Of a DNA stretch of 64,000 bases, positions 1-7,318 are shown in pieces. The stretch comes from Marinobacter sp. ANT_B65 (GTDB lineage Bacteria > Pseudomonadota > Gammaproteobacteria > Pseudomonadales > Oleiphilaceae), in NCBI RefSeq assembly GCF_002407605.1, contig NZ_NXGV01000001.1, positions 1,588,076 through 1,652,075 on the forward strand, read 5' to 3'. A program made the translations under genes and the position numbers. The notes below the pieces were generated by a model, which made no database searches, had not been told where the DNA came from, and saw nothing but the letters and a program-made list of their open reading frames with translations. Each line of letters opens with the position of its first letter. Position 1 is the first letter of the stretch.

Positions 1-553
1 GGTTGATGTTGTTGAGTAATCGCCTTGCCAGCATGGGTAAGCCGTTTTCGGCATCCTCCAGGATTTCTGGAATCCGGTGTCGAGCGTGATAGCGCCCTTG
101 AGGGATGATCAGCCCGAACTCAGCCAGCAGTCCACGAATCTGGTTGATCTGGGCCGTGCGTTCTTTGATCAGCCCACGACGAATGCGGTGTAGGCAAAGT
201 ACCGCTTGTTGATCCTCGGTCTTGATCGCTACGAAACGCATATTGGGTCGACCGACAGCTTCGCAGATGGCCTCGGCATCGTTGTCGTCGTTCTTGCTGC
301 TCTTGCGATAGGGGGCAACAAAGCGGGGGGCAATGATCCGGGCATCGTGGCCGAGCCTGGTCATCTCCCGTGCCCAGTAGTGGGCACCAGAACAGGCTTC
401 CATACCGATCAGGCACGGTGGCAGCTGTGCAAAGAACGCCAGCAGTTTAGGGCGATTAAGCCGTTTGCGAACCACGACCTTGCCGTATTGATTGGTGCCA
501 TGAATACTGAACACAGTTTTCGCCAGATCGATGCCAATAGTTGTAACATTCAT
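1..553 (-). CDS. IS110-family transposase (bridge-RNA type recombinase), 3'-truncated by window edge
   Basis: The frame opens at the ATG at 553-551 (MNVTTIGIDLAKTVFSIHG) and stays open to base 1, giving about 184 residues. The N-terminus has the DEDD RuvC-like signature of IS110 transposases: an Asp in GIDLAK (about residue 9), Glu in IGMEACSGAH (about residue 60) and Asp in KNDDNDAEAI (about residues 100-105). The region after it (RTAQINQIRGLLAEFG) is the usual family helix. The family acts as a serine/DEDD recombinase guided by a structured RNA encoded in a non-coding end of the element. No internal stop is seen in the visible part, so the gene may be intact. The C-terminal serine-containing domain is off the window. 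Confidence 0.85.
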   Translation of the reverse strand, partial: MNVTTIGIDLAKTVFSIHGTNQYGKVVVRKRLNRPKLLAFFAQLPPCLIGMEACSGAHYWAREMTRLGHDARIIAPRFVAPYRKSSKNDDNDAEAICEAVGRPNMRFVAIKTEDQQAVLCLHRIRRGLIKERTAQINQIRGLLAEFGLIIPQGRYHARHRIPEILEDAENGLPMLARRLLNNIN

Positions 554-555
554 GA

Positions 556-635
556 GGACTCCCCCTCTTCTGATTGAAGTCTGACTACACCTTCAATGTG
601 GCACATGATTGATGCCATGGGAGCAGGGGGAGTCC
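556..635 (-). ncRNA. Nested hairpin in the IS110 leader (possible bridge RNA part or subterminal IR)
   Basis: Two nested inverted repeats are visible: an outer pair GGACTCCCCCT (556-566) / AGGGGGAGTCC (625-635) and an inner pair ATTGAAG (573-579) / CTTCAAT (591-597). They lie directly upstream of the recombinase start. IS110-group elements encode a bridge RNA in their non-coding end, and IS1111-group elements carry subterminal inverted repeats of about this length. Which of these applies cannot be decided because the other end of the element is missing. Confidence 0.4.
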
Positions 636-668
636 ATATCATTCGTTATGAGTACATGATGGAGGTTT

Positions 669-938
669 ATGGAGAGTAATTGGCAGGTTGCAGGCTTGGA
701 GCTTATCGCATTTCTCAATTATTCCTTCGCATTCATCGTGTCTATCGAGATTGCTTCTCGTGACTTGCTCACGGTTGGCCGAAAATTGAGTTGGACTGCA
801 TTTGTCTGGTTAATTCCTCTCATTGGCCCATTCGTCGCGCATCGGCATCTAAAAATTGGTTGGGCGAAAGGGAGAAATGGCGGTGGTAATTCAAATGTTC
901 CACCCGGTGACGGGGGGGCTTTTAGTGCAAACTCATAA
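669..938 (+). CDS. Small membrane protein, PLDc_N-like, in integron cassette 1
   Basis: The product is 89 residues with two likely membrane helices: about residues 10-30 (ELIAFLNYSFAFIVSIEIA) and 42-60 (WTAFVWLIPLIGPFVAH). The W...IPLIG pattern resembles the N-terminal membrane segment (PLDc_N) found alone in many small proteins. Function is unknown. The start has a good ribosome site (GGAGG at 661-665). The TAA stop overlaps the left core of the following attC, as expected for a cassette gene. The C-terminal 25 residues are Gly/Ser-rich and probably disordered. Confidence 0.6.
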   Translation: MESNWQVAGLELIAFLNYSFAFIVSIEIASRDLLTVGRKLSWTAFVWLIPLIGPFVAHRHLKIGWAKGRNGGGNSNVPPGDGGAFSANS

Positions 939-1002
939 CAAGGCGCTGTTGTCGGACGCACCTACGCTGCGCTCCGGCACGCCGCAAAGCCAAGCGTTAA
1001 GT
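934..1002 (+). other. attC recombination site 1
   Basis: The left core TAACAAGGC (936-944) and right core GCGTTAAG (994-1001) are complementary at TAAC/GTTA and enclose a GC-rich imperfect stem of about 55 nt with GGACGC and GCGCTCCGGC arms. The length of about 66 nt is typical of short attC sites. The upstream ORF ends inside the left core and the next ORF starts 11 nt after the right core. Confidence 0.75.
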
Positions 1003-1010
1003 GTAAAGCC

Positions 1011-1325
1011 ATGAATGAAGTTAGTACGGAAAAATGGTTTATTCACGATCCGGACAAGATCATGAAAATAGCTGCAGGAGTTACGCATCTTTCAGCTGCC
1101 TTAGAACCAAGAGAAGATTTAATGTTCTTTGAGCACAAATCTAAGCCATTAAATATCGACTTTGGATTCTATGGCGATGAGGTGACATTGGAAGGCGAAT
1201 GGGTGGTATGCGTACTGAACACCTCTCTCGAAGAACCGTGGGATGATCCAATAGATCGAATAAGTTCAAATAGTTTTGTAGAGGGTCTCAAGAATGTACA
1301 AAGCTGCGTGGCAAAATACACTTAA
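1011..1325 (+). CDS. Hypothetical protein of integron cassette 2
   Basis: The product is a soluble acidic protein of 104 residues that I do not recognise. It has no signal peptide or membrane segment. The ATG lies 11 nt after the crossover of attC 1, and the TAA stop (1323-1325) overlaps the left core of attC 2, so the gene fills its cassette completely. Codon use is AT-richer than in the core genes of the window, which fits transfer. No obvious ribosome site precedes the ATG, so it may be expressed from an upstream cassette promoter. Confidence 0.55.
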   Translation: MNEVSTEKWFIHDPDKIMKIAAGVTHLSAALEPREDLMFFEHKSKPLNIDFGFYGDEVTLEGEWVVCVLNTSLEEPWDDPIDRISSNSFVEGLKNVQSCVAKYT

Positions 1326-1394
1326 CAAGGCCATCACAGGAATCCAAAACCGCCGCTCCGCTCTGGTTTTGTCTCCTGTGATGGCGGCGTTATA
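1321..1394 (+). other. attC recombination site 2
   Basis: This is the clearest attC of the array. The left core TAAC (1323-1326) and right core GTTA (1389-1392) enclose a near-perfect folded arm: CCATCACAGGA (1331-1341) pairs with TCCTGTGATGG (1374-1384), and an inner CAAAACC pairs with GGTTTTG. GGCGGCGTTATAG forms the right end. Total length is about 70 nt. Confidence 0.88.
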
Positions 1395-1477
1395 GGGTGA
1401 GGATAGTTCGTTAATAACTCGAAGCGGATATTAAAATCCCCAATCGAAACAGAGGCTTAAAACATCACAACAGAAAA

Positions 1478-2086
1478 TTACGCATCAACGGTGATCACTT
1501 GACCTGTTATAAATCCATCAACAGAGCGAGCAAACGCCTTACCTACCAAGCTGCCTGGTACTGGTTGAAAGCCTGACATCATTTCTCCATAGACGTCCCA
1601 TGCCTCTTCAATTACGGTTGGGTTAATCGAATTTATGCGGATGCCTCTTGGTAGCTCAAAGGCCACAGTCTTAACAAAGGTATCAATGGCTCCGCTGGTG
1701 GTGGCATCAGCAATCGCCATAGGGATTGGTTTTGAGCTCAGGATTCCAGTAATCAGAGAGAATGATCCGCCATCATTGATGTATTCCTGACCAATACGAA
1801 CTAAATTGATCTGCCCCATCATCTTACTGAGGACGGTTGTCATCCATTGTCCTTCGGTCATTTCGGTAAAATCGGCGTATTCACAAAGGCCGACCGTGTT
1901 GACGACAGCATCGAATGTACCTATTTGCTCGAATAGGTGTCTGATGGATGACTCACTACCAATATCCACTTGATAATCACATCCCTTGCCTGAATAGCTG
2001 GCGGTGACCACTTCATGGTGTCCCAGTCCGCTCAGTGCGGCTTGACCCATTTTCCCTGATGCTCCTATTACAATAATCTTCTTCAT
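1478..2086 (-). CDS. Short-chain dehydrogenase/reductase-like protein (catalytic YxxxK not conserved)
   Basis: The product has 202 residues from the ATG at 2086, chosen because AGAGG lies 6-7 nt upstream (a longer reading to 2143 has no such site). The N-terminal Rossmann glycine motif is GASGKMGQ (about residues 7-14), and the later stretch INSINPTVIEEAW matches the SDR post-catalytic loop. Where Tyr-x3-Lys is expected the sequence reads DATTSGA, so the usual proton-relay pair seems absent and activity is doubtful. It is transcribed divergently from a LysR regulator 99 bp away, and both lie in one large cassette. LysR control of this gene is the natural inference. The substrate is unknown. 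Confidence 0.8.
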   Translation of the reverse strand: MKKIIVIGASGKMGQAALSGLGHHEVVTASYSGKGCDYQVDIGSESSIRHLFEQIGTFDAVVNTVGLCEYADFTEMTEGQWMTTVLSKMMGQINLVRIGQEYINDGGSFSLITGILSSKPIPMAIADATTSGAIDTFVKTVAFELPRGIRINSINPTVIEEAWDVYGEMMSGFQPVPGSLVGKAFARSVDGFITGQVITVDA

Positions 2087-2185
2087 ATCTACCTCTTGCT
2101 GTGCCAGTTGTTTGTCATTTGAGTAGCCATAGTAGTCAGCCAAGCATACAATTATAAACAGTTAACTCTTGTTAGAGATACAAGT

Positions 2186-3061
2186 ATGAGTGGTATTGAT
2201 CGGTTGGAAATTAAGCAGTTAAGGATATTTCAAGCCCTGTTAAGGGAGCGAAATGTTTCTCGGGTTGCTCAGCAGGTTGGGTTGACACAACAAGCTGTCA
2301 GTGGGCAACTGAGTAAATTGAGAGAGATATTTAATGACCGGCTATTCCTTCGTAAGAGTAATGGGCTGGTACCTACGCCCTATGCCGAACAATTGAGTGG
2401 CAAGATTGATCAGGCTCTGCAAGGTTTTGAGCAACTGTTAGAGCCTGAGTCGTTTGAGCCTGAGCTTATAGTAGGCACTTATGTTATTGCCGCCACCGAT
2501 TATGCTCAGCAAGTCGTGTTGCCGGAAGTTATCGCCAAGATGCGACAACAGGCCCCCAATTTGAAAATCATTATTCAAGATTTGGATATTGACAATTTAA
2601 GTGATTCGCTTACAACAGGAAAAATTAATCTGGTGATAGCATGTCCAGATTTTGTGCCAAGTAATTACCCCTGTAGGACGCTTTTTTCTGAGCATCATAT
2701 TTGCGTTGCGGCTAAGAACTCTCCATTGGCTAATAAGAAATTGCGTCTTCATGATATTGCCGGCTATCCTCAAATTATTGTTTCGCCCTCTAGGCCCAAT
2801 TTTCGAGGATCAATAGATACTTGGTTCGAAGAGCATGGCTTGAAGCGTAATGTTGTAATTTCTGCACCTTGCTTCTCTATCGTTCCTCTTTATTTGGAAA
2901 AAACCGAAGCTATTGCCTTTTTACCATCGAGAGCGCTGGAAAACTCCAATTTGTCTATCCTTGATCTTTCGGAGAGTCCTTTGAGTTTTGATGTGATTGT
3001 GGCTTGGCATCCGCGTTCAAATAAAGACGCCCTACACAATTGGGTTGTTGATTTTCTATAA
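2186..3061 (+). CDS. LysR-family transcriptional regulator
   Basis: The product has 291 residues. The N-terminal winged helix (about residues 8-66) has the LysR pattern LRIFQALLRERNVSRVAQ, with QQAVSGQLSKLRE as the recognition helix. A periplasmic-binding-protein-like effector domain follows (about 90-290), beginning at YVIAATDYAQQVVLP. It is divergent from the SDR gene and probably controls it and itself from the 99-bp intergenic space. The sequence is AT-richer than the core genes. A gene with its own regulator is unusual inside an integron cassette. Confidence 0.9.
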   Translation: MSGIDRLEIKQLRIFQALLRERNVSRVAQQVGLTQQAVSGQLSKLREIFNDRLFLRKSNGLVPTPYAEQLSGKIDQALQGFEQLLEPESFEPELIVGTYVIAATDYAQQVVLPEVIAKMRQQAPNLKIIIQDLDIDNLSDSLTTGKINLVIACPDFVPSNYPCRTLFSEHHICVAAKNSPLANKKLRLHDIAGYPQIIVSPSRPNFRGSIDTWFEEHGLKRNVVISAPCFSIVPLYLEKTEAIAFLPSRALENSNLSILDLSESPLSFDVIVAWHPRSNKDALHNWVVDFL

Positions 3062-3137
3062 CCTATTTACTGCCCAATAGGCACCACTATCAGCTATTAG
3101 CACATAGCTGCTACTCTCCAAATATTCGTATGTTACC

Positions 3138-3212
3138 CTATAACAAGTTGCAGCAGTTCGCGCCTTTGGCGCCGGACGCTCTTACCTCGCGCCGCTATGC
3201 AAAGCATTATGT
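3138..3212 (+). other. attC-like site 3, degenerate
   Basis: TATAACAAG (3139-3147) resembles a left attC core, and GCATTATG (3204-3211) resembles a right core in which the conserved GTT crossover triplet reads ATT. The interior is GC-rich with short inverted arms (GCGCC/GGCGC). Its place between the LysR gene and the next small ORF fits a cassette boundary. The altered triplet may make it inactive. Confidence 0.5.
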
Positions 3213-3235
3213 GGGCAGTTCATGAAGGGATTAGA

Positions 3236-3571
3236 ATGCCGAAAAATTTGACCGAAGCGAAGGACAAGCTTTTAAGCACAGAGTACCCGCGTTGGCGCAA
3301 TTTTTTATCGTGCACGATTCTCGTGCTTGTCGTCACGGGCGCAGTATCAGCTTGGTGGTATGTCTATTACACGACCCCCGACACTGAGTGCCACAAAGGA
3401 TTTTTGTATTTCTCTGTCATATGGTTGGCTGTGCAGTGGGTAGTCATTGGTTATCTATATCGCTACCAAAACATTCCGGCATTTGCTCGGGATGCGATCA
3501 AGCTGCAGATATTGTTAGGTAATATTTGGTTTGGGCTATTTCTTTTTTCGCTACAGCCTTGTGCTCAGTAG
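3236..3571 (+). CDS. Small integral membrane protein of the last cassette
   Basis: The product has 111 residues from the ATG at 3236, chosen because GAAGGGA lies 6 nt upstream (the frame is open from 3197). Three hydrophobic segments are visible: about residues 22-44 (ending WWYVYY), 58-78 (LYFSVIWLAVQWVVIGYLY) and 90-107 (ILLGNIWFGLFLFSL). A cytosolic charged N-terminus precedes them. I do not recognise the family. The stop lies 10 nt before the left core of attC 4. Confidence 0.55.
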   Translation: MPKNLTEAKDKLLSTEYPRWRNFLSCTILVLVVTGAVSAWWYVYYTTPDTECHKGFLYFSVIWLAVQWVVIGYLYRYQNIPAFARDAIKLQILLGNIWFGLFLFSLQPCAQ

Positions 3572-3579
3572 TCCACCCA

Positions 3580-3679
3580 CATAACCAGTAGTTGTAGTTT
3601 GTTCCGGCCTACGGCCTCCACCGGACGGCCTTTTCTCCGCTTCGCTACGTAAAGGCCACCGTTGAATTTAGGCGTTATC
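3580..3679 (+). other. attC recombination site 4 (long type)
   Basis: The left core ATAAC (3581-3585) and right core TTTAGGCGTTATC (3667-3679) bracket about 95 nt containing paired GGCC arms (CCGGCC, GGACGGCC, AAGGCCACC). The right end TTAGGCGTTAT is a classic attC end. This is the last cassette boundary that I can see. The sequence to its right is decayed. Confidence 0.65.
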
Positions 3680-3779
3680 TTCAAAATTTCATGTCTGCTT
3701 TGCGATCAACGCGAAAAGTTCAATAGGACCTTTATCCCTAGCCGAATTAATGGATCACCAGTTTTCTTTTCTATGCTTC

Positions 3780-4125
3780 AGGAGTCTGCAAACGTACAGT
3801 TATTGACAGAACTCCAAGGTGGCGGAATATTCTCACAGTTCAGTTTCTCCCAGGCATAAGCGGTATCGTCAGGCAGTGCGTCGATTTCCGTCTGTGTCAC
3901 TTCACGGACTTGAGTGAGGCGATTAACCCGTTCGAGCCAGGAGTCTTTCGAGGTGCACGCTAATTCCTCAGTGCGCTGCGGCCGCTTCACCTCCCATCGT
4001 AAAGCCCTCGTAATCCAGTATCGACCCCGAGCATAAAGGCCAACAACTTGCCTTTGGAGGGTTCGCCATACTGATTAACAGGCCAATCAAGATACTCACC
4101 GGTGTCCTGATTGAACTCCAGCCAT
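3780..4125 (-). pseudogene. Decayed coding remnant(s), unidentified
   Basis: On the minus strand a piece starting after a stop near 4125 reads WLEFNQDTGEYLDWPVNQYG and ends GLYDGR at a stop near 4010. A second open piece follows from 3990 to 3778 (starting MKRPQRTEELACTSKDSWLE). Both look protein-like in composition but neither is a complete gene, and I recognise no family. They may be fragments of one or two genes broken by insertions. The overlapping plus-strand 65-residue frame at 3662-3859 starts inside attC 4 and is not convincing. Confidence 0.3.
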
Positions 4126-4239
4126 TAGTTAGCTGCATGATGTTGGGCTAAGATGTTGCCATAGCCGCCCGGAGATGGCTGGCCGGTATTGTGATCTGAA
4201 TATCGCTGATGCACAGCTATGATCGGAAAACGAGCAAAA

Positions 4240-4267
4240 TTGCATCAATTGATCGCAAGTGATGCAA
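4240..4267. promoter_or_regulatory. Inverted repeat upstream of the AraC gene (candidate operator)
   Basis: TTGCATCA (4240-4247) and TGATGCAA (4260-4267) form a perfect 8-bp inverted repeat with a 12-nt spacer, about 90 nt before the AraC-family start. Its position suits an autoregulatory operator, but this is inferred only from symmetry and location. The rest of 4126-4359 shows no gene. Confidence 0.4.
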
Positions 4268-4359
4268 AAACAACAAGGCAGCTGTGGATTAAGCTCTGTG
4301 AAGCGTTTTTCTACAGGCTCGTTAGTATTGAACCAATACACTGAGAGTGTCAGCAGGAT

Positions 4360-5217
4360 ATGAAAGACCCAAGCAAACCTGTGTTCTGGCGAGATTGGCG
4401 CATGCCTTATGTGGAGCTCCGGAAAGTCGTGGACGGAAGACAGGTCTGCTACGCCCCACACAGCCATACTCAATGGTCCCTGGGTGCTATAACTGAAGGC
4501 CAGAGCACATTTCTCTACCGGGGCGGTCAGTTTAAGGTCAGTGCAGGAAATTTGGTAATTGTGAATCCTGACTGGGTGCATGCCTGTAATCCAATCGACA
4601 ATCAGCCTTGGGGCTACCTGATGCTGTATGTTGACACCGATTGGTTAACCAATTTGCGATACGAGGCGGGCCTTCTGGAAACACCTTGTTGGGAGGATAT
4701 CGCGACAGCCACCATGCCTGATCACGAGTGGTATGCGGGCTATTGTCGGATTGCAGAATGTTTGCTGGGGCCGGATCGAGAGTTGCTGGAAAAGCAAACG
4801 GCTGTCGTGGAATACCTGACAGCCCTGATGCACGAACTGTCAGGCCAGGCGGCAGAACCGCGACCGAAGGCACCGGATAACTTGCAAGCGGTGGCTGACT
4901 ACTTGAAGGCTCACGCATCAGAGGAGGTGTCTTTGGATACGTTGTGCGAGCGCTCCGGATACAGCCCGGGGCATTTAATACGCTCCTTTAAGCATCACTT
5001 TGGCTTCACTCCACACGCGTATCTGATCAATTACAGGGTCCAATACGGGCAACGGGAGCTGAAACGCGGCAAGCCTATTGCTGAAACTGCAGTTAATGCC
5101 GGATTTTCCGACCAGCCACATTTTCAACGCACCTTCAAGAAATTGCTGGCTGCCACGCCGAAGCAATACCGACAGTCATTACTCAATCAGCAGATAGATA
5201 CAGCTGGCGGCAAGTAA
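4360..5217 (+). CDS. AraC-family transcriptional regulator with cupin-like sensor
   Basis: The product has 285 residues. The N-terminal AraC-binding/cupin fold (about 15-90) shows HSHTQWSLGAITEG and GNLVIVNPDWVHACNP. The C-terminal double helix-turn-helix (about 185-275) has LDTLCERSGYSPGHLIRSFK and the family motif FSDQPHFQRTFKKLLAATPKQYR. It is convergent with, and overlaps by 39 bp, a LysE-family exporter. AraC/LysE neighbours of this type are common, and the regulator probably senses an amino acid or amine and controls the exporter. The start is preceded by AGCAGGAT at 5-6 nt. Confidence 0.9.
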   Translation: MKDPSKPVFWRDWRMPYVELRKVVDGRQVCYAPHSHTQWSLGAITEGQSTFLYRGGQFKVSAGNLVIVNPDWVHACNPIDNQPWGYLMLYVDTDWLTNLRYEAGLLETPCWEDIATATMPDHEWYAGYCRIAECLLGPDRELLEKQTAVVEYLTALMHELSGQAAEPRPKAPDNLQAVADYLKAHASEEVSLDTLCERSGYSPGHLIRSFKHHFGFTPHAYLINYRVQYGQRELKRGKPIAETAVNAGFSDQPHFQRTFKKLLAATPKQYRQSLLNQQIDTAGGK

Positions 5218-5772
5218 CAGTGCGAGTGCCCGGTTCAGTATCCTCAGAACAATGGGGCGTTGAATGTACCGTCGCAGATAAACTCCAGCGTAAACCCAGC
5301 AACTTAGTGACAGCCAGCAGATGGGCATATAGAGCATCGCAAACATGATGACTTCACGGAAGTCGTGACAACTCGTGTAAGCCCCAATCCCCGAAGCTGA
5401 AGCTAGCCACGCTTTCGGGTTGAGCCACTGCATGATCGCGCCGGTTATAAACCCCGGTGCCTTTTGGGTTTCGCCCTCTGGCAGGCGCCCGTCATCGAGA
5501 AAAAGCTGCACACTAAGATAAAGCAAAAATGCGACGCCGGCCCAGCGCAAGAATGCGTTGAACCCTGGTACAACCGTCAGCACAGAATAAAGCCCCAGAC
5601 CTATAGTAACGAAAAGGACGATGAACCCCAGAGTCGCACCGGTAACGAAGATTAGCCCTTTGGAAAGGGGGTAGCGGGTGCCGCTGCTCAGACACACCAG
5701 GTTTACGGGGCCGGGCGAAATGGAAGCCGCCAGGGCAAAAGCCGTCATTGGTAAAATCAATGATATTGTCAT
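5179..5772 (-). CDS. LysE/RhtB-family amino acid exporter
   Basis: The product has 197 residues with about five to six membrane helices. The N-terminal signature ASISPGPVNLVCLSSG (about residues 15-30) and the WLNPKAWL motif (about 115) are those of LysE/RhtB transporters. The family exports amino acids or analogues across the inner membrane. It is convergent with an AraC regulator whose 3' end it overlaps. The substrate is not deducible. Confidence 0.88.
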   Translation of the reverse strand: MTISLILPMTAFALAASISPGPVNLVCLSSGTRYPLSKGLIFVTGATLGFIVLFVTIGLGLYSVLTVVPGFNAFLRWAGVAFLLYLSVQLFLDDGRLPEGETQKAPGFITGAIMQWLNPKAWLASASGIGAYTSCHDFREVIMFAMLYMPICWLSLSCWVYAGVYLRRYIQRPIVLRILNRALALLLAASCIYLLIE

Positions 5773-5986
5773 TTTTGTCTCTTTGTTTATTGGCTCCTGC
5801 TAAAGTTTGCGATAGCGTAAGTGCTAAGTATTGAACAAAATTGAGGTGACCCTGTTCGGTGGAGTCGGGTTCAGAGTGCGGGCGATTTTACGGAGAATGC
5901 TAACAAAGCTGTGCATGCGACAAGCGTGTGATCGTGACGGTGAGGCGGTAGAAAAAAACCAAACGAACCCGGTTTGATAAGATTGA

Positions 5987-6118
5987 GAAAACGATCCTGC
6001 CATTCTTCTGAAGATCATCCTGTCTACCTGTTTCAAGGGCATTATCTCCAGCTGCGAGATGAGGCAACGGGGCGACAGCGAAAAGGAGAAAACCATCTAC
6101 AGACTCTTTGGGAAATAG
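5987..6118 (+). pseudogene. IS1182-like transposase fragment
   Basis: A 43-codon stretch between two stops reads ENDPAILLKIILSTCFKGII followed by SSCEMRQ. From memory this matches the conserved N-terminal block of IS1182-family transposases (DPAILLK...GI.SSRE). Nothing else of the gene is present. The segment at 5866-5911, with TTTTACGGAGAATGCTAAC, may be part of the old element end. It marks an earlier transposition and explains the gene-poor stretch 5773-6126. Confidence 0.45.
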
Positions 6119-6126
6119 ATCATATT

Positions 6127-6621
6127 ATGTCAAATTACTACACTTTTACTTTAAATTTAAAACTTAAGCGAAATTTAACTTATACAGATATCACGGTATT
6201 GGAATATATTCTTAATGGTGAAGGGGCTCCACCAACTGATTTACCAGATCACAATTTTTTTGATAATGGGCTGCCAAAACATGTTTACTGGAAATCATAT
6301 AAGGATTTTTCAGTAGGAAGCTGGCGTTCTGAGTTTTGGAAATCAGTGTACTCTCCAGGTTGTATTGCAGATGGTGAAATGAATTATGGTGTAAATATAC
6401 ATCTGCCTAGTACTAAAATGGAGGGTGCTCTTAGCGAACTTCCATTTGCTTGCTGGCTTGCAACAATTAGTGCTTCAATTGGATATGTAGGGGCAATTAC
6501 CTGTGAAGATGATGGTGTTGGAATGCCACTATTACTTATGTTTGTAAGTGACGGGCAGTTAAAAATAAGTAGCTTGCCTGGCAATCTTGAAATGGACTCC
6601 GCTGAAGGTATATCTGGTTAA
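6127..6621 (+). CDS. Hypothetical protein, AT-rich
   Basis: The product is about 164 residues from the ATG at 6127. A longer frame from 5974 would read through transposase debris, so the internal start is preferred. I do not recognise it. It has no signal peptide or membrane helix. Aromatic- and Gly-rich segments (YYTFTLNLKLKRN near the start, ASIGYVGAITCEDDG near residue 118) suggest a small alpha/beta fold. Base composition is far AT-richer than the flanks, a sign of transfer. A second short frame with the same composition (6587-6799) overlaps its end and may be a frameshifted continuation. Confidence 0.45.
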   Translation: MSNYYTFTLNLKLKRNLTYTDITVLEYILNGEGAPPTDLPDHNFFDNGLPKHVYWKSYKDFSVGSWRSEFWKSVYSPGCIADGEMNYGVNIHLPSTKMEGALSELPFACWLATISASIGYVGAITCEDDGVGMPLLLMFVSDGQLKISSLPGNLEMDSAEGISG

Positions 6622-6865
6622 TCGGCTGTGTGGACAATCAAATATACTTGGAGCTCCTGATGTGGTAATTGTACTATCTGAAGGAGGGTCTGGTTTTACT
6701 AAACCACCCAAAAGGGATGTTGTTGGATATGAAGATAAACTTACCCCTTGTTTAGCCATCCCTGAAACCGAAATGCCTAATGGAAGCCGGGTTGGGTGAG
6801 GGGTAGCCAGCCGTTGTGCTAACTATTCAGAGCGGAAAACCCTTCAGGACAAATAGAGGCCAACT

Positions 6866-7318
6866 ATGAGTACCTTCCAGACAAACTTCGTCGTGGCGAG
6901 TGATAAACAGGAATGGCGGGCTCTTTTTGACGGCTACGCCGAATTCTATGACGTACCCATGAGTGATGCTATTGCAGATGAAGTGTGGAAATGGCTATTG
7001 GACCCGACTCACGTGCTTGAAGGGTTGATCATCCGCACTGACACTGGCAATGCAGTCGGTATCGCCCATGTTCGTGCTTGCCCGCGCCCTCTTGGCGGGA
7101 ACGAAATTGGGTTTCTGGATGACATGTACGTTTCCATGGAGGCTCGCGGTAGTGGGGCCGCCGACGCTATTTTCGAGGCTCTTCAGAACCTCGCTCATGA
7201 GCGAGGCTGGGCTGCTATACGCTGGATTACCCAGTACTTCAATGATCGAGGCCGAGCCTTCTATGACAGGTACACCTCGGGGCCGAGTGATTTCATCATG
7301 TACCAGTGGAAGCGGTAA
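6866..7318 (+). CDS. GNAT-family N-acetyltransferase
   Basis: The product has 150 residues. The GNAT core is visible as a beta strand with IGFLDDMYVSMEARGSGAAD (about 77-96). It carries the acetyl-CoA pyrophosphate-binding R-x-x-G-x-A pattern in the variant ARGSGAA, and then the C-terminal GRAFYDRY (about residue 130), where the conserved Tyr is expected. The substrate is unknown. A ribosome site (AGAGGCC) precedes the ATG. Confidence 0.85.
   Translation: MSTFQTNFVVASDKQEWRALFDGYAEFYDVPMSDAIADEVWKWLLDPTHVLEGLIIRTDTGNAVGIAHVRACPRPLGGNEIGFLDDMYVSMEARGSGAADAIFEALQNLAHERGWAAIRWITQYFNDRGRAFYDRYTSGPSDFIMYQWKR

Larger units (their letters stand above)
1..640 (-). mobile_element. IS110/IS1111-family insertion sequence, one end only
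   Basis: The recombinase gene reads leftward out of the window, and its upstream non-coding end lies at about 554-640. An 11-bp perfect inverted pair (556-566 and 625-635) sits in that end. The sequence just beyond it (about 641-651, containing CGTTATGAG) looks like the 3' core of an attC site, so the element appears to sit at a cassette junction. IS1111-attC elements are known to target attC sites. The exact boundary was not determined, and the other end is outside the window. Confidence 0.7.
640..3680 (+). mobile_element. Integron cassette array without integrase in window (CALIN-like)
   Basis: Four attC-like sites in the same orientation (936-999, 1323-1392, 3141-3211 and 3582-3678) separate ORFs that mostly read on the plus strand. 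Their stop codons coincide with or lie next to the left attC core, as in integron cassettes. Cassette lengths are about 350, 395, 1800 and 470 bp. No intI gene is visible. If the platform exists it should lie left of the window, beyond the IS110 element. Otherwise this is an orphan attC cluster. Confidence 0.7.

Noticed and set aside
120..577. Open frames on both strands over the IS110 gene (98 and 123 codons)
   Set aside because: They are shadows of the recombinase frame, which alone shows family motifs.
3662..3859. 65-codon plus-strand frame
   Set aside because: It starts inside attC 4, has no ribosome site or motif, and overlaps minus-strand debris.
4129..4918. Minus-strand frames opposite the AraC gene
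   Set aside because: They are antisense to a clear AraC/cupin protein and have no family features.
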